Source of the DNA: Xenoacremonium recifei
Taxonomy: Eukaryota; Ascomycota; Sordariomycetes; Hypocreales; Nectriaceae
Direction of reading: 5' to 3'
DNA length: 64,000 nt
Assembly: GCA_012184525.1 (NCBI GenBank)
Contig: WOFQ01000080.1
Location: 28,291-92,290, forward strand
Below the pieces are notes generated by a model. It did no database searches, was not told the origin of the DNA, and worked only from the letters and a program-made list of their open reading frames with translations. Below are positions 1-11,947 of this stretch, piece by piece. Each line of letters begins with the position of its first letter. Positions within the stretch are counted from its first letter, which is position 1. Made by a program: the position numbers and the translations under genes.

Positions 1-1201
1 TTCGAGGAACCGAGAGGTCGACTTGTTCCGCATTGGTGTCAACGCCCGAGTCGTGCCGATAGTGCATGGGTTGAGACATCCTGCGATCTCTCTGTGAGGA
101 GGTCGGCTTGGATGAGTTCTCGTTGAACTGGAAGTCAAAGTTCATTGATGGAGCGCGAGGAGTAAGCATCGTGAACTCGGCCTTTTTCACCACAATCGTC
201 CTCGTCGGCGTTGCCGGGATGGACGCCGATGAATTCCGACGTGATGGCGGTGCACGAGACTCCGAGTGCCGACTCGAGTTCCTCTTGTCGGAGGAATTCT
301 TTATCGGATTCAAAGGCGTCGGAGGGAGGGCCTTGAATTTTCTTGAAGTAGGCGGAGGTCGTGATTCTCGAGTTTGGGCGGGTGCGGTGGCTACTTGTGG
401 TGTCTCGTTGATGGTAGCCCGGTCAATCGATGACTCTGATGTCCTCCTGGAGCTGGGATGCAGTCGATGAGGGATAGTACCAGCAGTAGACGGCCGTTCT
501 GTCGAGCGTTCCACCGATCGAGCTGATCTGGGAGGCCTCGGGTTCAAGATGTGGTCTCCCGATACATAATAGGCAGTGTCTGGTGATATATAGTAGTCTG
601 TGCGTGGTGATGCGTAATAAGCCGTCTCTGGTGACATGTAGTAAGAGTTCCTGGAGCTGTTTCTGGGCGCATATCCGCCTGGACCGGTTTAATTAGGAAT
701 TTAGGCCACCATGACTGATGACTAGTATGCCATTCCAACGAACGAACCTTGGGTTGTGGTCGGGCTGATATCCTCCATGTCGTAAAAGGCGGCCCAGGCG
801 TTTCGGTCGACCTCCTTGCCTTTGACTGAGGTCGGTGTATGTGAGTAGGAACCAGAATGCGAAGAGCCATAGGTGGTGGGACTGTGGACCATAGGAGTAG
901 CACTGCTAGATGAATAGGAGACGCTCGAGAAGCCGCTTCCAACTTGGGAGCCGCCAGGCATGCTCAAGTGATGGGCATGGGCTTGCGCCGCGGCCATGGC
1001 GCTCCGCTTGCGGTTCTCCTCGCGGACCTTGGATCGATCCTTGTCTCTTGAGCCTGAAGGAGCAACAGCGATGGAATCGCTGGCAGCATGTTTGGGAATA
1101 TGCTTGTAGGGGGTAGGGGCAGCTTCCTTGCGACGATCCGACTTCGAATTTTGTTCCTTTGATTCTTGGCGATGCCGCCGCATCTGGGAGAAGATGGACA
1201 T
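1..1201 (-). CDS. Partial Ser/Tyr/Pro-rich fungal protein, runs off left edge
   Basis: Exons 748-1201 and <1-678, with a 69-nt intron at 679-747 (GTTCGT donor, CCTAAT branch, CAG acceptor). The second exon stays open to the window edge, so the C-terminus is missing. I chose the ATG at 1201 because it sits in a good context (CACCACCATG) and starts a basic stretch MSIFSQMRRHRQESKEQ. No domain is recognised. The first 150 residues are basic, then Ser/His/Tyr-rich, with a DMEDISPTT stretch. After the intron comes a four-unit, 8-residue repeat YYxSPxTx (643-548), then a long Pro/Ser/Arg-rich, probably disordered tail with many SP and TP sites. The leader upstream is CT-rich and contains no other gene. 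The function is unknown. A cytoplasmic or nuclear phosphoregulated disordered protein is only a guess. The exon join is well supported because reading frame and composition continue across it. Confidence 0.75.
548..643 (-). repeat. Coding tandem repeat, four 24-nt units (YYxSPxTx)
   Basis: Units lie at 643-620, 619-596, 595-572 and 571-548. Their protein versions are YYMSPETA, YYASPRTD, YYISPDTA and YYVSGDHI. The first three are near-perfect and the last is degenerate. Codons differ between units (TAC/TAT), so the repeat is being kept at the protein level or is old. Confidence 0.85.
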
Positions 1202-4200
1202 GGTGGTGAATGTGAAGGAGGTGGAAAGAGGTGTAGTTTTGGTATTGGGGGCAGACAAGCACCCCAGGGATATTTATGTTGCCTCTGTTGCCCAGAATAT
1301 CTGACTGACTTCTGGAGAAGCTTGAGAGGTATGGCCAGGTTGACCAGAAGAAGGCTTTGAGGGGGGTTATGTAAATGGTATAAGAGTGGTGTGGTGTTTT
1401 GGGTTTGTGTTTGAGATCTCGACCTCGTTCTGAGGTGGCAGTGTAAAATAAGGTATCTTATGACGTGAACGTGACGAAGAAACAGAGGAGAGATGAGAAG
1501 AACGGAGTATGAGGCTGTATAAGTAGGAAATGACGGGGTTTCGCGGCGGAAGGGGGGATCGCGATCGAGCAACGGCGTGGATCAAGACGAAGCTAGAAGT
1601 CCCACCGAGGCTGCTTGGGGCGATTTGACTTTAGGAAGCTTCCCACGTTCCCAGCTTCCGGGACGGCTGGTAAACTGGCTGGGCAGAAGCTAGAGGTTTC
1701 TAGTCGCCGTTTGGAGCCGGGGGGTCTCGTTCGAGAAACGGGGATGGAAGAGGAGAGGGGGGCACGATTTGGGTTTAGGGAGGGCTGAAGTAAAGGCGAG
1801 GCCGCTCCGAATAGCCTTCCTTGGATCCCACCAGCCTGGCTCTTCGAATCTGGGCGAAATACGTCGTCGTAGTCTCGATAACGGGGCCGAAGCGCAGCGA
1901 CGTCGGTACCGAAAATGATGCGCAAGAATCGCTGGAGGAGGAGGCGGCGTGGTGCGGCGGTCGACGAAGCTGATCGAACGAGCTCGAGCTCTGTTGAAAG
2001 GGATGGAACGAAAAAAACACGTCCTGAAAACTGGCGAGCCATGACCGCCTCTTTAAAGGATCATCGTGTCCTAATGTGGAGGACCAAAACACCTGCTGCA
2101 GGTGCTCGAATGCAGCCAGCCAGCCCTCCCCAGCTCAACGGCCTTTACCCATTGTCCAGTCATTGTCGAGAGGACATGGTGATGCGCTGTATCGCGGCAG
2201 CACAACGCATCGCCTAGAGGCAGCAGAGTTCCACTGCCTGCTGCCCGCTGCAGCCCTGATTTGTCCGACGCTGCGCGAATCCCTGCATAGTCGCATCGAC
2301 GCAAGGAACTGGGCATTCTGGATCCCTGGGCCGCTGTGTCGTTAGGGGGAGAGCTCTCTAACCCAGGCGCCCCTTCGTATCGAGCTCCATGCGCCATCAT
2401 GCGCTATAGCGCCCCTTCATAGGGCACAGGACACGTCTCGTTAGGAACCGGATGGTGCTGGCCATGCCTGCGAGAGGCGAACGAGGCCTGGAATCGGTGC
2501 AGGGGCCAAGCAGTTCCGAAAAGTTGGGAGTGGCAGCGCCATTGGGGCTGTCATGCGGGGCTCCAGGGGGGTTCTGGACCCTGGGCCATCCAGCCTCAAG
2601 GCTTAACGCTACCTCGCTAGGGCCGTCCGCTCCCTGGATTTTTCTGGGCTTGCTGGAGTGGCCGTCAGTGGACACGGCAGGTTGGTAGGTTTGCTGGGGC
2701 ATCACCTGCAGATATTGCGGCGCAGTGCTGGCGATGATGCTCGTGATATCCGAAGTTCTAGTATGGTGTTGTTCGTAGAAGAATGATGGCGTTTGCACGT
2801 GATGGCTGGTTTAAGTGAGGCGGAGGCAGTGACGACCGGCAGCACCGCTGGGCTGGGACCTTCCATGGTTAGCAACTTCCTCCGGTGGGTATCGCAGTCA
2901 TATTTGCTACTTCCTCCAGCCTCATCTCCAACGTGACGCTCTCCAGAAACATCTTCGCCGACTGTCAAAGATTCCTTGGTCAGCGGAGAGCTCTAAGGTC
3001 CCCGAAGCCCCTCTCATGGCTCGACCGGGCAACTCGTACTCCATACACTCATCATAATCGACCGTTGCGCCTTACGCGTCCGCTTCTCCGTCTCCGCAAG
3101 AAACCATCTTCAGCCGTGGCGTCAACTCTTCGCCAAAAGCCGCGCCGAGGTGTTTCATCACCACATGTTCCGAATGACGTCCCGCCTCCTGTGGCGCAAC
3201 GAATATTCCTTGGAGGATGGGTCCAGGTTTCGACTAGCCTGGTAATGGTCACGCCTCCTAAGAGAGAATGTTCTGACTTAAGCTTTGGCGAACCTCGTGG
3301 AGGTTTAGTCTCTTGTGGTCCAGGCCCCTGTCGATCGACGCCAGGGAACATGGCAGGGCGGCGGCTCAAGTTAATTAGGGAGAAGTCAAGCCACAGGTGG
3401 TAAGCAAGCAATTGGGTTCCTGCGTCTCAACTGTCAACTAACACGGAGCAGCGATGACCCCTACTGTGTAAGATGACATCTAAAAGCTCCCGCCGAGTCA
3501 CATCGTCGACGGCATCGTGTGTAACGCGATCTGCTCCGGATGATATGCAGAGGCCTCGGCACGTCACCTTTGACAGCCGGCTTGAGCGGAACGATCTGGT
3601 GGTCACACGAATGGAGACGAAATCTTGGCTTGAAAATTTTCTGGTGCGCCGTCCAGCTCCCATTGACAGCGAGAATCCCGCGGGTATCGGATCACGAAGA
3701 AGCCGACTCCACTGCCAGTCTTCAATCGGCGCTAGAATCTTTGGAAATCCCACAATGCGGCTGTCGCTAGATTTTTAGTGTACGTTGGCACTTTCTGACA
3801 GGATCGTCGCGGAACCACGTATCTGGGGAATGACGATTTTACGGAACTTCGGCCACGCGATCATGTTCTATTTCCGCTTCTGATGTGATCTTTCAACGGC
3901 CCGGACTCAAACTACAGTCCCAACGGGTATTCGTCTTCAGGAGCGACCTGTGATCCATTTCGAGGGCTTGTCTCACTCTTGCTGACTGACACAAGCAACT
4001 TTCGCAGAGTACCAAGCGCAAAATTCGTTTTGGGAAATTTCTGTGGGCAAGATGAGACCTAGTAGCCAGTTTCTTATCACAGTCTTCGCTGTCGGCTTTG
4101 GTATAATATACCTTTTATTGCTTCGGATATGGCTGGCTTGGCGATGGGTGCCTGAGATCTAACCGTCGTCCGGAACGATACGCTGCACTAATTTTCTCGG

Positions 4201-6044
4201 CTGCTCTTGGCTCCGAGACCATAGTGTGCATTGAACCATGGTCCAGCTCTTGTTCTTGAGCCATGTGGCATATGAGTTTACAACGATGGACCAGGTTGAT
4301 GATTTTAGTCTTCGGAAGGATCCAGACCTGGCGGGTCACCAATGGCAACCCGCCAGGTATAATTCCATTCAGAGGACGGGACCACGGCACACAATGCGTT
4401 TCAAATATTCTTCTAGATTTCGGTCTGTGATATCCCCTTTGTCGAATGGGGAATGGAGCCGGCATCTCTTGCACCGGACGGCGGAGGCTTCTACAGTCGC
4501 TCGACTGAGATGATGCGACTTATCCATCCAGGGCGATTCTCTTTGGCCAGAAAGTTTGTACAAATTTCCATCAGTTAGGTCCAGACCCCTTCAAAATCTA
4601 GAAGTTGATGTTTTCGATCACTCGCAATCGTCCCAGTCTACCATTCTGGGTAGGAAGGGCTCTTGCTAGGTCCGAGACTTAATATTCGTAGGTGTCCTTC
4701 ATTCTGCATCTTCAGCCATAACTGACTTATCATAAATAGCAGGGTTCTACGTGGAATTTGCCCGCGACGTCATCATTAACTGGGAGAGAGACAAATTGAC
4801 GTCTGATCAAGATGATCCAACCCGAAAAGGGTGCAAGAAAACAGCAAATTGAAGCAGAACCAAGCTGTCAACGAAGTCTTAGACATGAATTGCAACCCTA
4901 TGATGGAGATGTCAGACCGAATTCACGGATTCGTGAATTTCTCCGCACAAGGACATGTCACTGCCAAGGCCCCTGGCCATGTCTCATCGTGAAGATCATA
5001 AATGACAGTTTCGGGAACGCGAGCCACGAGACACGTTATTATTAACGTTAATTGCTTATTATGAAACGGTCAGAGCTTCGGCATAAAGGGTGTTCGAAAA
5101 TGGGTTAAAGAGAGCATCATGCACCAGCGGAAATAACGGATTGGTGGTGTTTTCTGATAGTCTTGCAGGAATAGTTGCATCAGCGTGCTGCATCAGGATG
5201 GCAACGAGGACGAAAAGTGACGTCGGAGAATTGGAGACGCCCTGGAAATTGGCGCCTGGGGATATCGGATCAAAGGCCCTAGCCACAGCGCTACGCCACA
5301 GATAAGGGGAAAGGAGCCACATCACGTGAAAGTGGCGTGCTGATTGCCGGCTGTCATTGGCCACTCGCAGCCTATCAGCCACAGCCGTGGTGGGGCCTCC
5401 TGGAGCCGAAAAAATAGGACACCCCCGGCCCCCTCCAGGCTGGCCGCAGCGGAAACCAAACCCAACCCAACTCCAACAGCAGCCTGGTCACGCGCATTAC
5501 CCGCCTCATTCCTCCAAGTCTTGACAGCCTCAAAAGTCCTCACTCCCATCGCCCCTGCGCCCACGCCCGCGCCCCACGCCCCGGCATCTGGCATCGTCGC
5601 CTGTGCTCGCTCCCACCTCGCTTGCCGTCGCCTCGCCCAACGACCAGCATCGCATCTGCCCGGTCTTCCGTCCCGCGCTCGCTGCTCGCTCCCTGCGTCG
5701 GCTTGCGTGTCTCGCTCGCTGGCCCGCTGCCTTCGATCCGTCGCTCTCTACCCGCCCTCCGCCCCGGGCTCTGTCCGATTGTCGTCGCTGTCTTGCATGG
5801 CGCATTGAAGTGAATCTCGCTTCCCACGCTCTCCCCCCCTCTCCGGTGCCCTCGCGCAGCCATCTCGGAACTCTAGTTCGATCGCGCCGACGTCGACCGT
5901 CTGCGCGCACCGCCCGGAACCGTGGCGGCGCTTACCATCCTGAGTCAAAACGAATCGTCGGAGCTGTCCCTGCAACAGCATCTCGAACTGGCCCCCGACC
6001 TCGTCGCCTACAACAGCCTCGCTGCCGAGGGGGACGCCGAGCCC
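1202..6044. other. 4.8 kb without a convincing gene; leaders and promoters
   Basis: 1202-1600 on the minus strand is the CT-rich leader of the left-edge gene. 5340-6044 is a C-rich, pyrimidine-rich leader and promoter of the PP4 subunit gene. It includes a frame open from 5877 to 6044 that runs into that gene without an ATG. Between about 1600 and 5300 there are only short overlapping ORFs on both strands, with no recognisable domain, no consistent splice pattern, no tRNA and no repeat that I can see. The longest ORFs (2397-2798 minus, 2885-3403 plus, 3427-3753 minus) have unremarkable composition. Confidence 0.6.
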
Positions 6045-8924
6045 ATGATGATGGCACAACCCGTGCCTCATCAGCCCACCGACAAGAAGCGCGTCAAGGT
6101 CTACGAGTTGCGTAACAACGACTGGTTTGACCGAGGCACCGGCTTCTGCAGCGCCACCTTTGCGACGGTAAGAACTGACGCCCAGGACGCTGTCGTGAGT
6201 GCTGTTCTCGTTGCTAATCAGTACGTGTTCCGCGCAGACCGAAGATGGTCGCAAAGACCCCCGCGTCCTCGTCGAATCCGAGGATCAACCCGATCGATTA
6301 CTCTTAGAGACCAAGATCCAAAAGGAGGATGGCTTCCAGAAGCAGCAAGGCATGTGCTCGTCCCCACGGGGGTTGCGGTTGCTCCTTCCCGGTCGCGCCT
6401 TCTAGTGTGCTGACCAATATCTCTAGATACACTCATTGTCTGGCAGGAGCCAGGCAGCGGTGTGGACATGGCCTTGAGTTTCCAAGAGCCCGAGGGCTGC
6501 GCGATGATATGGTTCGTCGCATCTTCTGATCTTTTCTGCATCACTCGGACGAAAGCTCACCACTTCTTCAAAGGCGATTTGTTAGCAGTGTCCAGCAAAC
6601 ATTCCAAGCTCATCTCACTGGAACAGGTACCTCTTCTGCCATTGATGTGATCGGCAGCGGACTCTTTCTGACGTATTTCTAGACGACGGCCTTTCCGATG
6701 ACCTCGCCATGGAGGTTCCAGCGACAATATCCCTCCCCAGCGCTACCCTCGGCAATCTCCCTGAAATAGAGTCTACGATGCGAATCATGAGCTCGACTGC
6801 CAACGGCCGTGATGCTCTTACCAAGACGGTTATGGCTGAGGATTATATCGGTAAGCTGATACCATTAGTACCGATGGCCGAAGACCTCGAAAGCTTGCCG
6901 GATCTACATCGTCTATGTAACATCATGAAGATGATTATCCTCTTGAACGATACATCGGTCATCGAACATGCCGTATCTGACGACTGCGTCTTGGGCGTTG
7001 TTGGAGCCCTCGAATACGATCCCGATTTCCCGAGTCACAAAGCCAATCATCGTCACTGGCTGGACAACGAAGGTCGATACAAGGAAGTGGTACGGATCGA
7101 GGACGACGCAACACGGAAGAAGATTCATCAGACATATCGATTGCAGTACTTGAAGGATGTGGTTTTGGCGCGAATCCTGGACGACCCGACGTTCTCCGTT
7201 CTAAACTCCCTCATTTTCTTCAACCAAGTCGACATCGTGCAGCATCTTCAGGCGAATGCCGCTTTCCTTCAAGAGCTGTTTGGTATCTTCGATTCCGACG
7301 ATTCAGAGCCAAAACGCAAGAAGGAGGCAGTCTTATTCATTCAACAATGCTGCGGGATTGCGAAAAATATTCAGCCTCCAGCTCGCCAGACGCTTTATAA
7401 CAACTTTATTGCCCACGGTCTGCTCTCTGTCATCAACTTTGGCCTAAAACATCCCGACACTGCGGTAAGGGTCGGTGCAACAGACATCCTAGTCTCAATC
7501 ATCGATCACGATCCGCAAATGATTCGGCAAGTCTTGTATCGACAACTGCACGAAAACGAGGTTCCCTTGACTGAAGCTTTGATCGGGCTGCTGCTTGTCG
7601 AGGTTGACCTCGGTGTGAAATCGCAACTCTCCGAAGCCTTGAAGGTTCTCTTAGACCCAGGGCAGCCACCCCAGATTCCCGATGGTGTCGTGAGGCCTAA
7701 TGGCGAGTTTCAAGGGCGTCAACGGCCCCCTCAGGATCCGCAACAGGAGGTCTTCCTAACACGTTTCTACGAACGGAGCGCCACTCGGCTTTTCAAACCT
7801 CTGGTCAAGTTGCTCGAGCGTGACAACCTGGTGTTCACCGTCCAAGAGGCCTCGATGTTTACCTACTTGGTTGAGATATTGGCATACTTCATCCGTCAGC
7901 ATGCTTTGCGCGCCAAGTTCTATTGCATGTCCGAGGAAGTGGTCAATAGCATTGGTCTACTTCTCAAGGCCCCTGAGAAGTTTCTGCAATTAGGTGAGGA
8001 AGCCCACATGCTAGTGAGGATCAATTTACTTATGTGAATGTAGTGTCCATTCGGTTCTTCCGTTGCATGGTCGGTCTGCAAGACGAATTCTACCTCAGAC
8101 ATATCACTGAAAAGACTGTGCTATGGCCGCTACTTGAGGTTCTCATGGCGACGATGCCACGGGACAATTTGCTCAGTTCAGCTTGTCTCGAATTCTTCGA
8201 GTACGTCAAGAAAGAGAATCTGAAGGAGATTATCAAGTTTTTAGTCGTTCACTACCGGGAGACTCTCGAAAAGTTGAGCTATATGTCTACTTTCAGGGAG
8301 ATCATTTTGAGATATGACCAGACTCAGGGATACACAACCAACCCTGATTATTATCTCGAGACTGAGGAAGACATGAGCCGACGGCCAAATCCCAACACGC
8401 GGATGATGGAACACATCGCGGTTGATCAGGAACAAGAAGATTACTGGGCTACGTCAGATCCGGAGGATGACGACGAACAGCGGAACAAGGCGGACGAGCA
8501 GAGCTCTGCGAATGGCTCAATTGCTGCGAAACCGTTGGTGGACTATGCTTCTGACGAGGAAGCGGACGAAAACGCAGAGAACACCGACCCGGAAAATGCC
8601 GCAGCAACGCCTTCAGGAGATACTATTAGCGATGCAGGTACCGAGAGCTCAGCGGGAGATGGTGGCATTGGATCAGTACCACCTCCTGAGCGGTTATCAG
8701 AGAAGCGTCGGCGTGAAGAAGACGAAGACGAGGACGAGCTGGGAAAGTTGATGCATAGCAAGCGGCGCAACAGCAGCGGTTCGTCCACAAGCGTCACTGT
8801 CCCCGGCGTCCTCCGCCGGCAGCGCAGCTTTGCTACCAGCTCCGGCACTCCGCGCAAGATCGCCATTAGCTTGTCGCCCACGCTCAAGACGGGCGGTGGT
8901 GCGCGATCTGACGACGAATCTTAG
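6045..8924 (+). CDS. PSY2: PP4 phosphatase regulatory subunit 3 (SMEK/Psy2)
   Basis: Six exons: 6045-6167, 6238-6349, 6427-6511, 6574-6626, 6683-7993 and 8044-8924, giving 854 aa, close to the usual 820-860. The protein is the targeting subunit of protein phosphatase 4, which acts in DNA-damage recovery and other nuclear steps. The N-terminal EVH1/PH-like domain (about residues 10-125) carries RVKVYELRNNDWFDRGTG, then DTLIVWQEP and a GCAMIW segment. The SMK-1/armadillo region follows from about 150 to 600, with RLCNIMKMIILLND and a FNQVDIVQHL stretch. The tail is acidic (PEDDDEQRN, EDEDEDELG) with basic KRRRE and SKRR patches that could act as nuclear signals. Intron 2 (6350-6426) is a GC-AG intron, required by the conserved QDTLIVW join. 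The start is the first of three consecutive ATGs at 6045. The frame is open upstream to 5877 but has no ATG, so a longer N-terminus cannot be excluded. Confidence 0.93.
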
Positions 8925-9594
8925 ACATCAAGACGCTGAAGGAAGAAAATTCGATTTCCCCAGATCAAAGACTTTTGCCATATTCAGGCGACGGCGTAAA
9001 GGAGAGACATCGATTCATTTTTGGTTATCATTTTTCACTATAAATCGGCGGACACGACGGAAACAACACATTGCGTACGAACACACACTCACAATATCAC
9101 AACACACATATCGGCTTCTTGTTCTTGGATGGTCCCACCTGGCTGGCAGGGAACGGTGCCGGTGGGAATAGGGGGGTTGGGGGAGGGAGAACGGCGTTTT
9201 CTTGCTTACAGACTTGCTCGCCGCTGGTCATGACGATTTGCTTTTCGCATTTTCTAGCATCCCATCTGGGAGGATTGTGTGGTCGAACTAGACTTTCGGT
9301 TGATGGATAGTCGTGGGTGGATGTTGGTCAGGGAGGAGATGTGGCAGAAGACCATGGCTGGCCAGACTTTGGGTCGATTGTGAGGACATTTGTAGGGTCC
9401 CTTGGCTGGTGGAGGGCGATGTATGATTGATACATGCATCCTTGTGCAGTACCCCTATATTAGCGGCCGTGTCTCTTGCAAGCAAGGACTGGTGGCATCA
9501 GGGGTTGGATGACCCCTCTATCAATAATGATGGAATGAACGCGACTGATGTTGAGTCTCTGTGATCTATTTGCCATTCCTGTCTAGACGTCTAT
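8925..9594. other. Convergent 3' region between Psy2 and Afg2-like genes
   Basis: 670 bp between two genes that end toward each other. It holds both 3' UTRs and only short, low-content ORFs. No RNA gene or repeat seen. Confidence 0.6.
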
Positions 9595-11947
9595 CTAATG
9601 CGTCTTCTTGAACTGTTGGAACCACCGCTCATAATTATCCAGCGTGCTCCTCGTCACCTGCGCAGGCGTCGACTCAATCGCCCCCTTCAAGTCCGCCATC
9701 TGTATCTCCAACTTCTCCGTCCCCGACTCATCCTCCTCCACACGTTCCTCGGCGGCCAACCCAGCCTGTAAACAGATGCCCTTGATCTCTGCACCGGAAT
9801 GGCCATCGCTCAGCCGCGCCAGCTCCGCCATATCAACATCCGACGCCACCGCCAGACCTTGTAGGTGCACCTTGAAGATGGCCTCACGGGCAGCCAGATC
9901 AGGCAGACCGACAAACAGCGCCTGGTCGAAGCGCCCCGGCCGCATGAGCGCAGGATCGATAGCCTCGGGGCGGTTCGTAGCGCCAAGCACAAGCACCCCC
10001 GTGAGCGTCTCAAAGCCGTCCATCTCCGTAAGCAGCGCGGTGAGCATATTCACCGAGCTGTTCGTACGGGCACCCGGGCCAGCACCACGCTGGCCGCCGA
10101 TGGAATCAATCTCATCGAAGAAGATGATGCTGGGCGAGGCGCGGCGCGCACGCTCGAACAGGTTGCGCACGGCGCGCTCCGACTCGCCGACGTACATGTT
10201 GAGCAGCTCGGCGGCCTTGACGGAGAAGAAGTTGAAGCCGGACTCAGTGGCGAGGGCTTGGGCGGAGAGGGTTTTGGAGCAGCCGGGCGGGCCGTAGAGG
10301 AGGAGGCCTTTGGGGGGGTTGCGGAAGACTTTGGAGGCGGAGGCGCTGCCCTGGGGGGGAGGTTAGTATAGGATAGGGGTTGGAGGATAGGGGGAGGGCG
10401 TACCTTGACGCTTTTGATCATTCGTGTGAGGACCTTCTTGGCGCCTTCTTGGCCGCCGATGTCTTTCCAGTGGACGGTTGGGGGCTTGAGGTTGATATCA
10501 TGCATTGCCGAGGGCCGCGTTCTTCTCAGTGCACCGTCAAAGTCCTTTCCAGTCAGGAAGTTGTCCGTCTCTATCGTCAAATCCACGTTCTCTTGCTGCA
10601 GCCGCAGCGAGAGCACCTCCCAAGCGTTCGATATCAATCTTGCCAAATCATCGGCAGTATACGCATGGGTCTTGCGCGTCAGATTCTCGAGAACCTGCTC
10701 TTTCTCATCTTCTGCAATTGGGGGGTTGAGAAACTTGAGAATCTCGAGACGCTCGTTGGCGGCGGGGATTGTCAGTGCGATGTTCTTGGAGAATCGCGAG
10801 CGCTTCTGCAGCTTGGTGGGCACGTCGAGGAGGTAGTCTGAACAAGTTGCGATGACGACGACTTTGGGGAGGTTCTTAGTGCCCTTGATCTCTTCTGAAA
10901 GGGCGTCGAGTTCCGCGCATAGAGCCTGGATAACAGCTTCGCAGTTGGTTCGATCCTTGGTCAGGATGTCGTTGAGGCTGTCGATAAAGACCATACTTGG
11001 ACGTTGACTCCGTGCGAGCTTGAATTTTTCGCGTATACTGGAGAGCTTGTCCGTTCCATCAATCCAGTGGACTTGACCCCATCTCGTTGCTGCTATCCTC
11101 TCTAGTATGAAGGTCTTCCCGGTGTTAGGGCCGCCGTGAATGACGAAGCCGCACGATTCACGTTCGTTGAGGCCAAGGAGTGGACGAGAGAAGGCGTGGA
11201 GGAAGTTGTTGATAGTAGCAACTTCGTGGGGGAGACCAGGAACACCGGTGACGACAAGATCACCGCTGGGCATTTGGTTGTCTGAGGCATCTCCATCGTT
11301 CGGTGTGGCAATAGAGATATTTGATGATTGCGTGAAACGAGCCAAATTGTTGGTCTGAGAGTTGACAGACGTGACTTTGAAGTTTCGCCGTATCTTGCCA
11401 AAGTTGACACCTTCAAAGACCATACCAGGGAATATTTGATCAGCTCGGTCTATGCAATGTTAGTTATTCCATAATGCTAGCTTCGGGGGAGAGAAGAAAT
11501 GGGATGTTGAAACAAACCTAGATAATGGCTGATGGCACCTGACCAATACTCCTTCTTGGGAGGCAACTTCACCTCCAACTCTTGCGGCTCTCCTGATATG
11601 TCTTCCAACACCACATCTTCCAGCTCCGGCACCGTCCCCACGAGAGATATGCGAACCTGATCTCCCAGAGAGAAGCCAGCCGCCTCCAAAAATGCCCGAG
11701 TCATAAGGACAACATTGGGACTCATGCCCTTGTCAGGCAGCGTCCACAGCGTGGCCTGACGACTCTTGGGCGGGCGCGAATCATCGGCAAGCTCTACCAG
11801 ACATAGTTTGCCGTGATCTAGACTGCCGGAGAGGGCGATGAGGAGGTCCTTGTTGACGTAGATACGGGCGGCCCCGAGGAGAGAGGCCTTCTCGAGACTG
11901 GGGTTGGAGAGAGGCCGGACCTTGGCCTTGACGCTGTTTTCGCCCAT
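9595..11947 (-). CDS. AFG2: Double AAA ATPase, Afg2/Drg1 (SPATA5) type
   Basis: Three exons: 11518-11947, 10404-11449 and 9595-10350 (introns 68 and 53 nt, the second with a perfect ATACTAACC branch). The product is 743 aa, against about 780 for yeast Afg2. Afg2/Drg1 strips shuttling factors such as Rlp24 from cytoplasmic pre-60S ribosomes. Residues 1-150 form a Cdc48-like N-domain (VKAKVRPL, then a double-psi barrel-like stretch). D1 has Walker A GGPNTGKT (249-256), but its Walker B reads FIDSLND (D300, S301), so the catalytic Glu is replaced. A linker with RPSAMHDI and WKDIGGQEG follows. D2 is canonical: GPPGCSKT (512-519, the SK form typical of Afg2), FFDEID (D571/E572), and NRPEAIDPALMRPGRFD. 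It diverges from the next gene across a 688-bp shared promoter region. The family is clear from D2. Orthology to Drg1 rather than a paralogue is likely but not proven. Confidence 0.85.

Noticed and set aside
108..470. 120-codon plus-strand ORF at the left edge
   Set aside because: It is antisense to the second exon of the left-edge gene, which has matching frame, repeats and splice signals on the minus strand.
2397..3753. Several ORFs of 80-170 codons on both strands
   Set aside because: They overlap each other, show no domain, lack a consistent splice pattern, and most have no ATG start.
10050..11423. 457-codon frame reading through the last intron of the Afg2-like gene
   Set aside because: The intron at 10351-10403 has perfect splice and branch signals, and only the spliced frame gives the GPPGCSKT motif.
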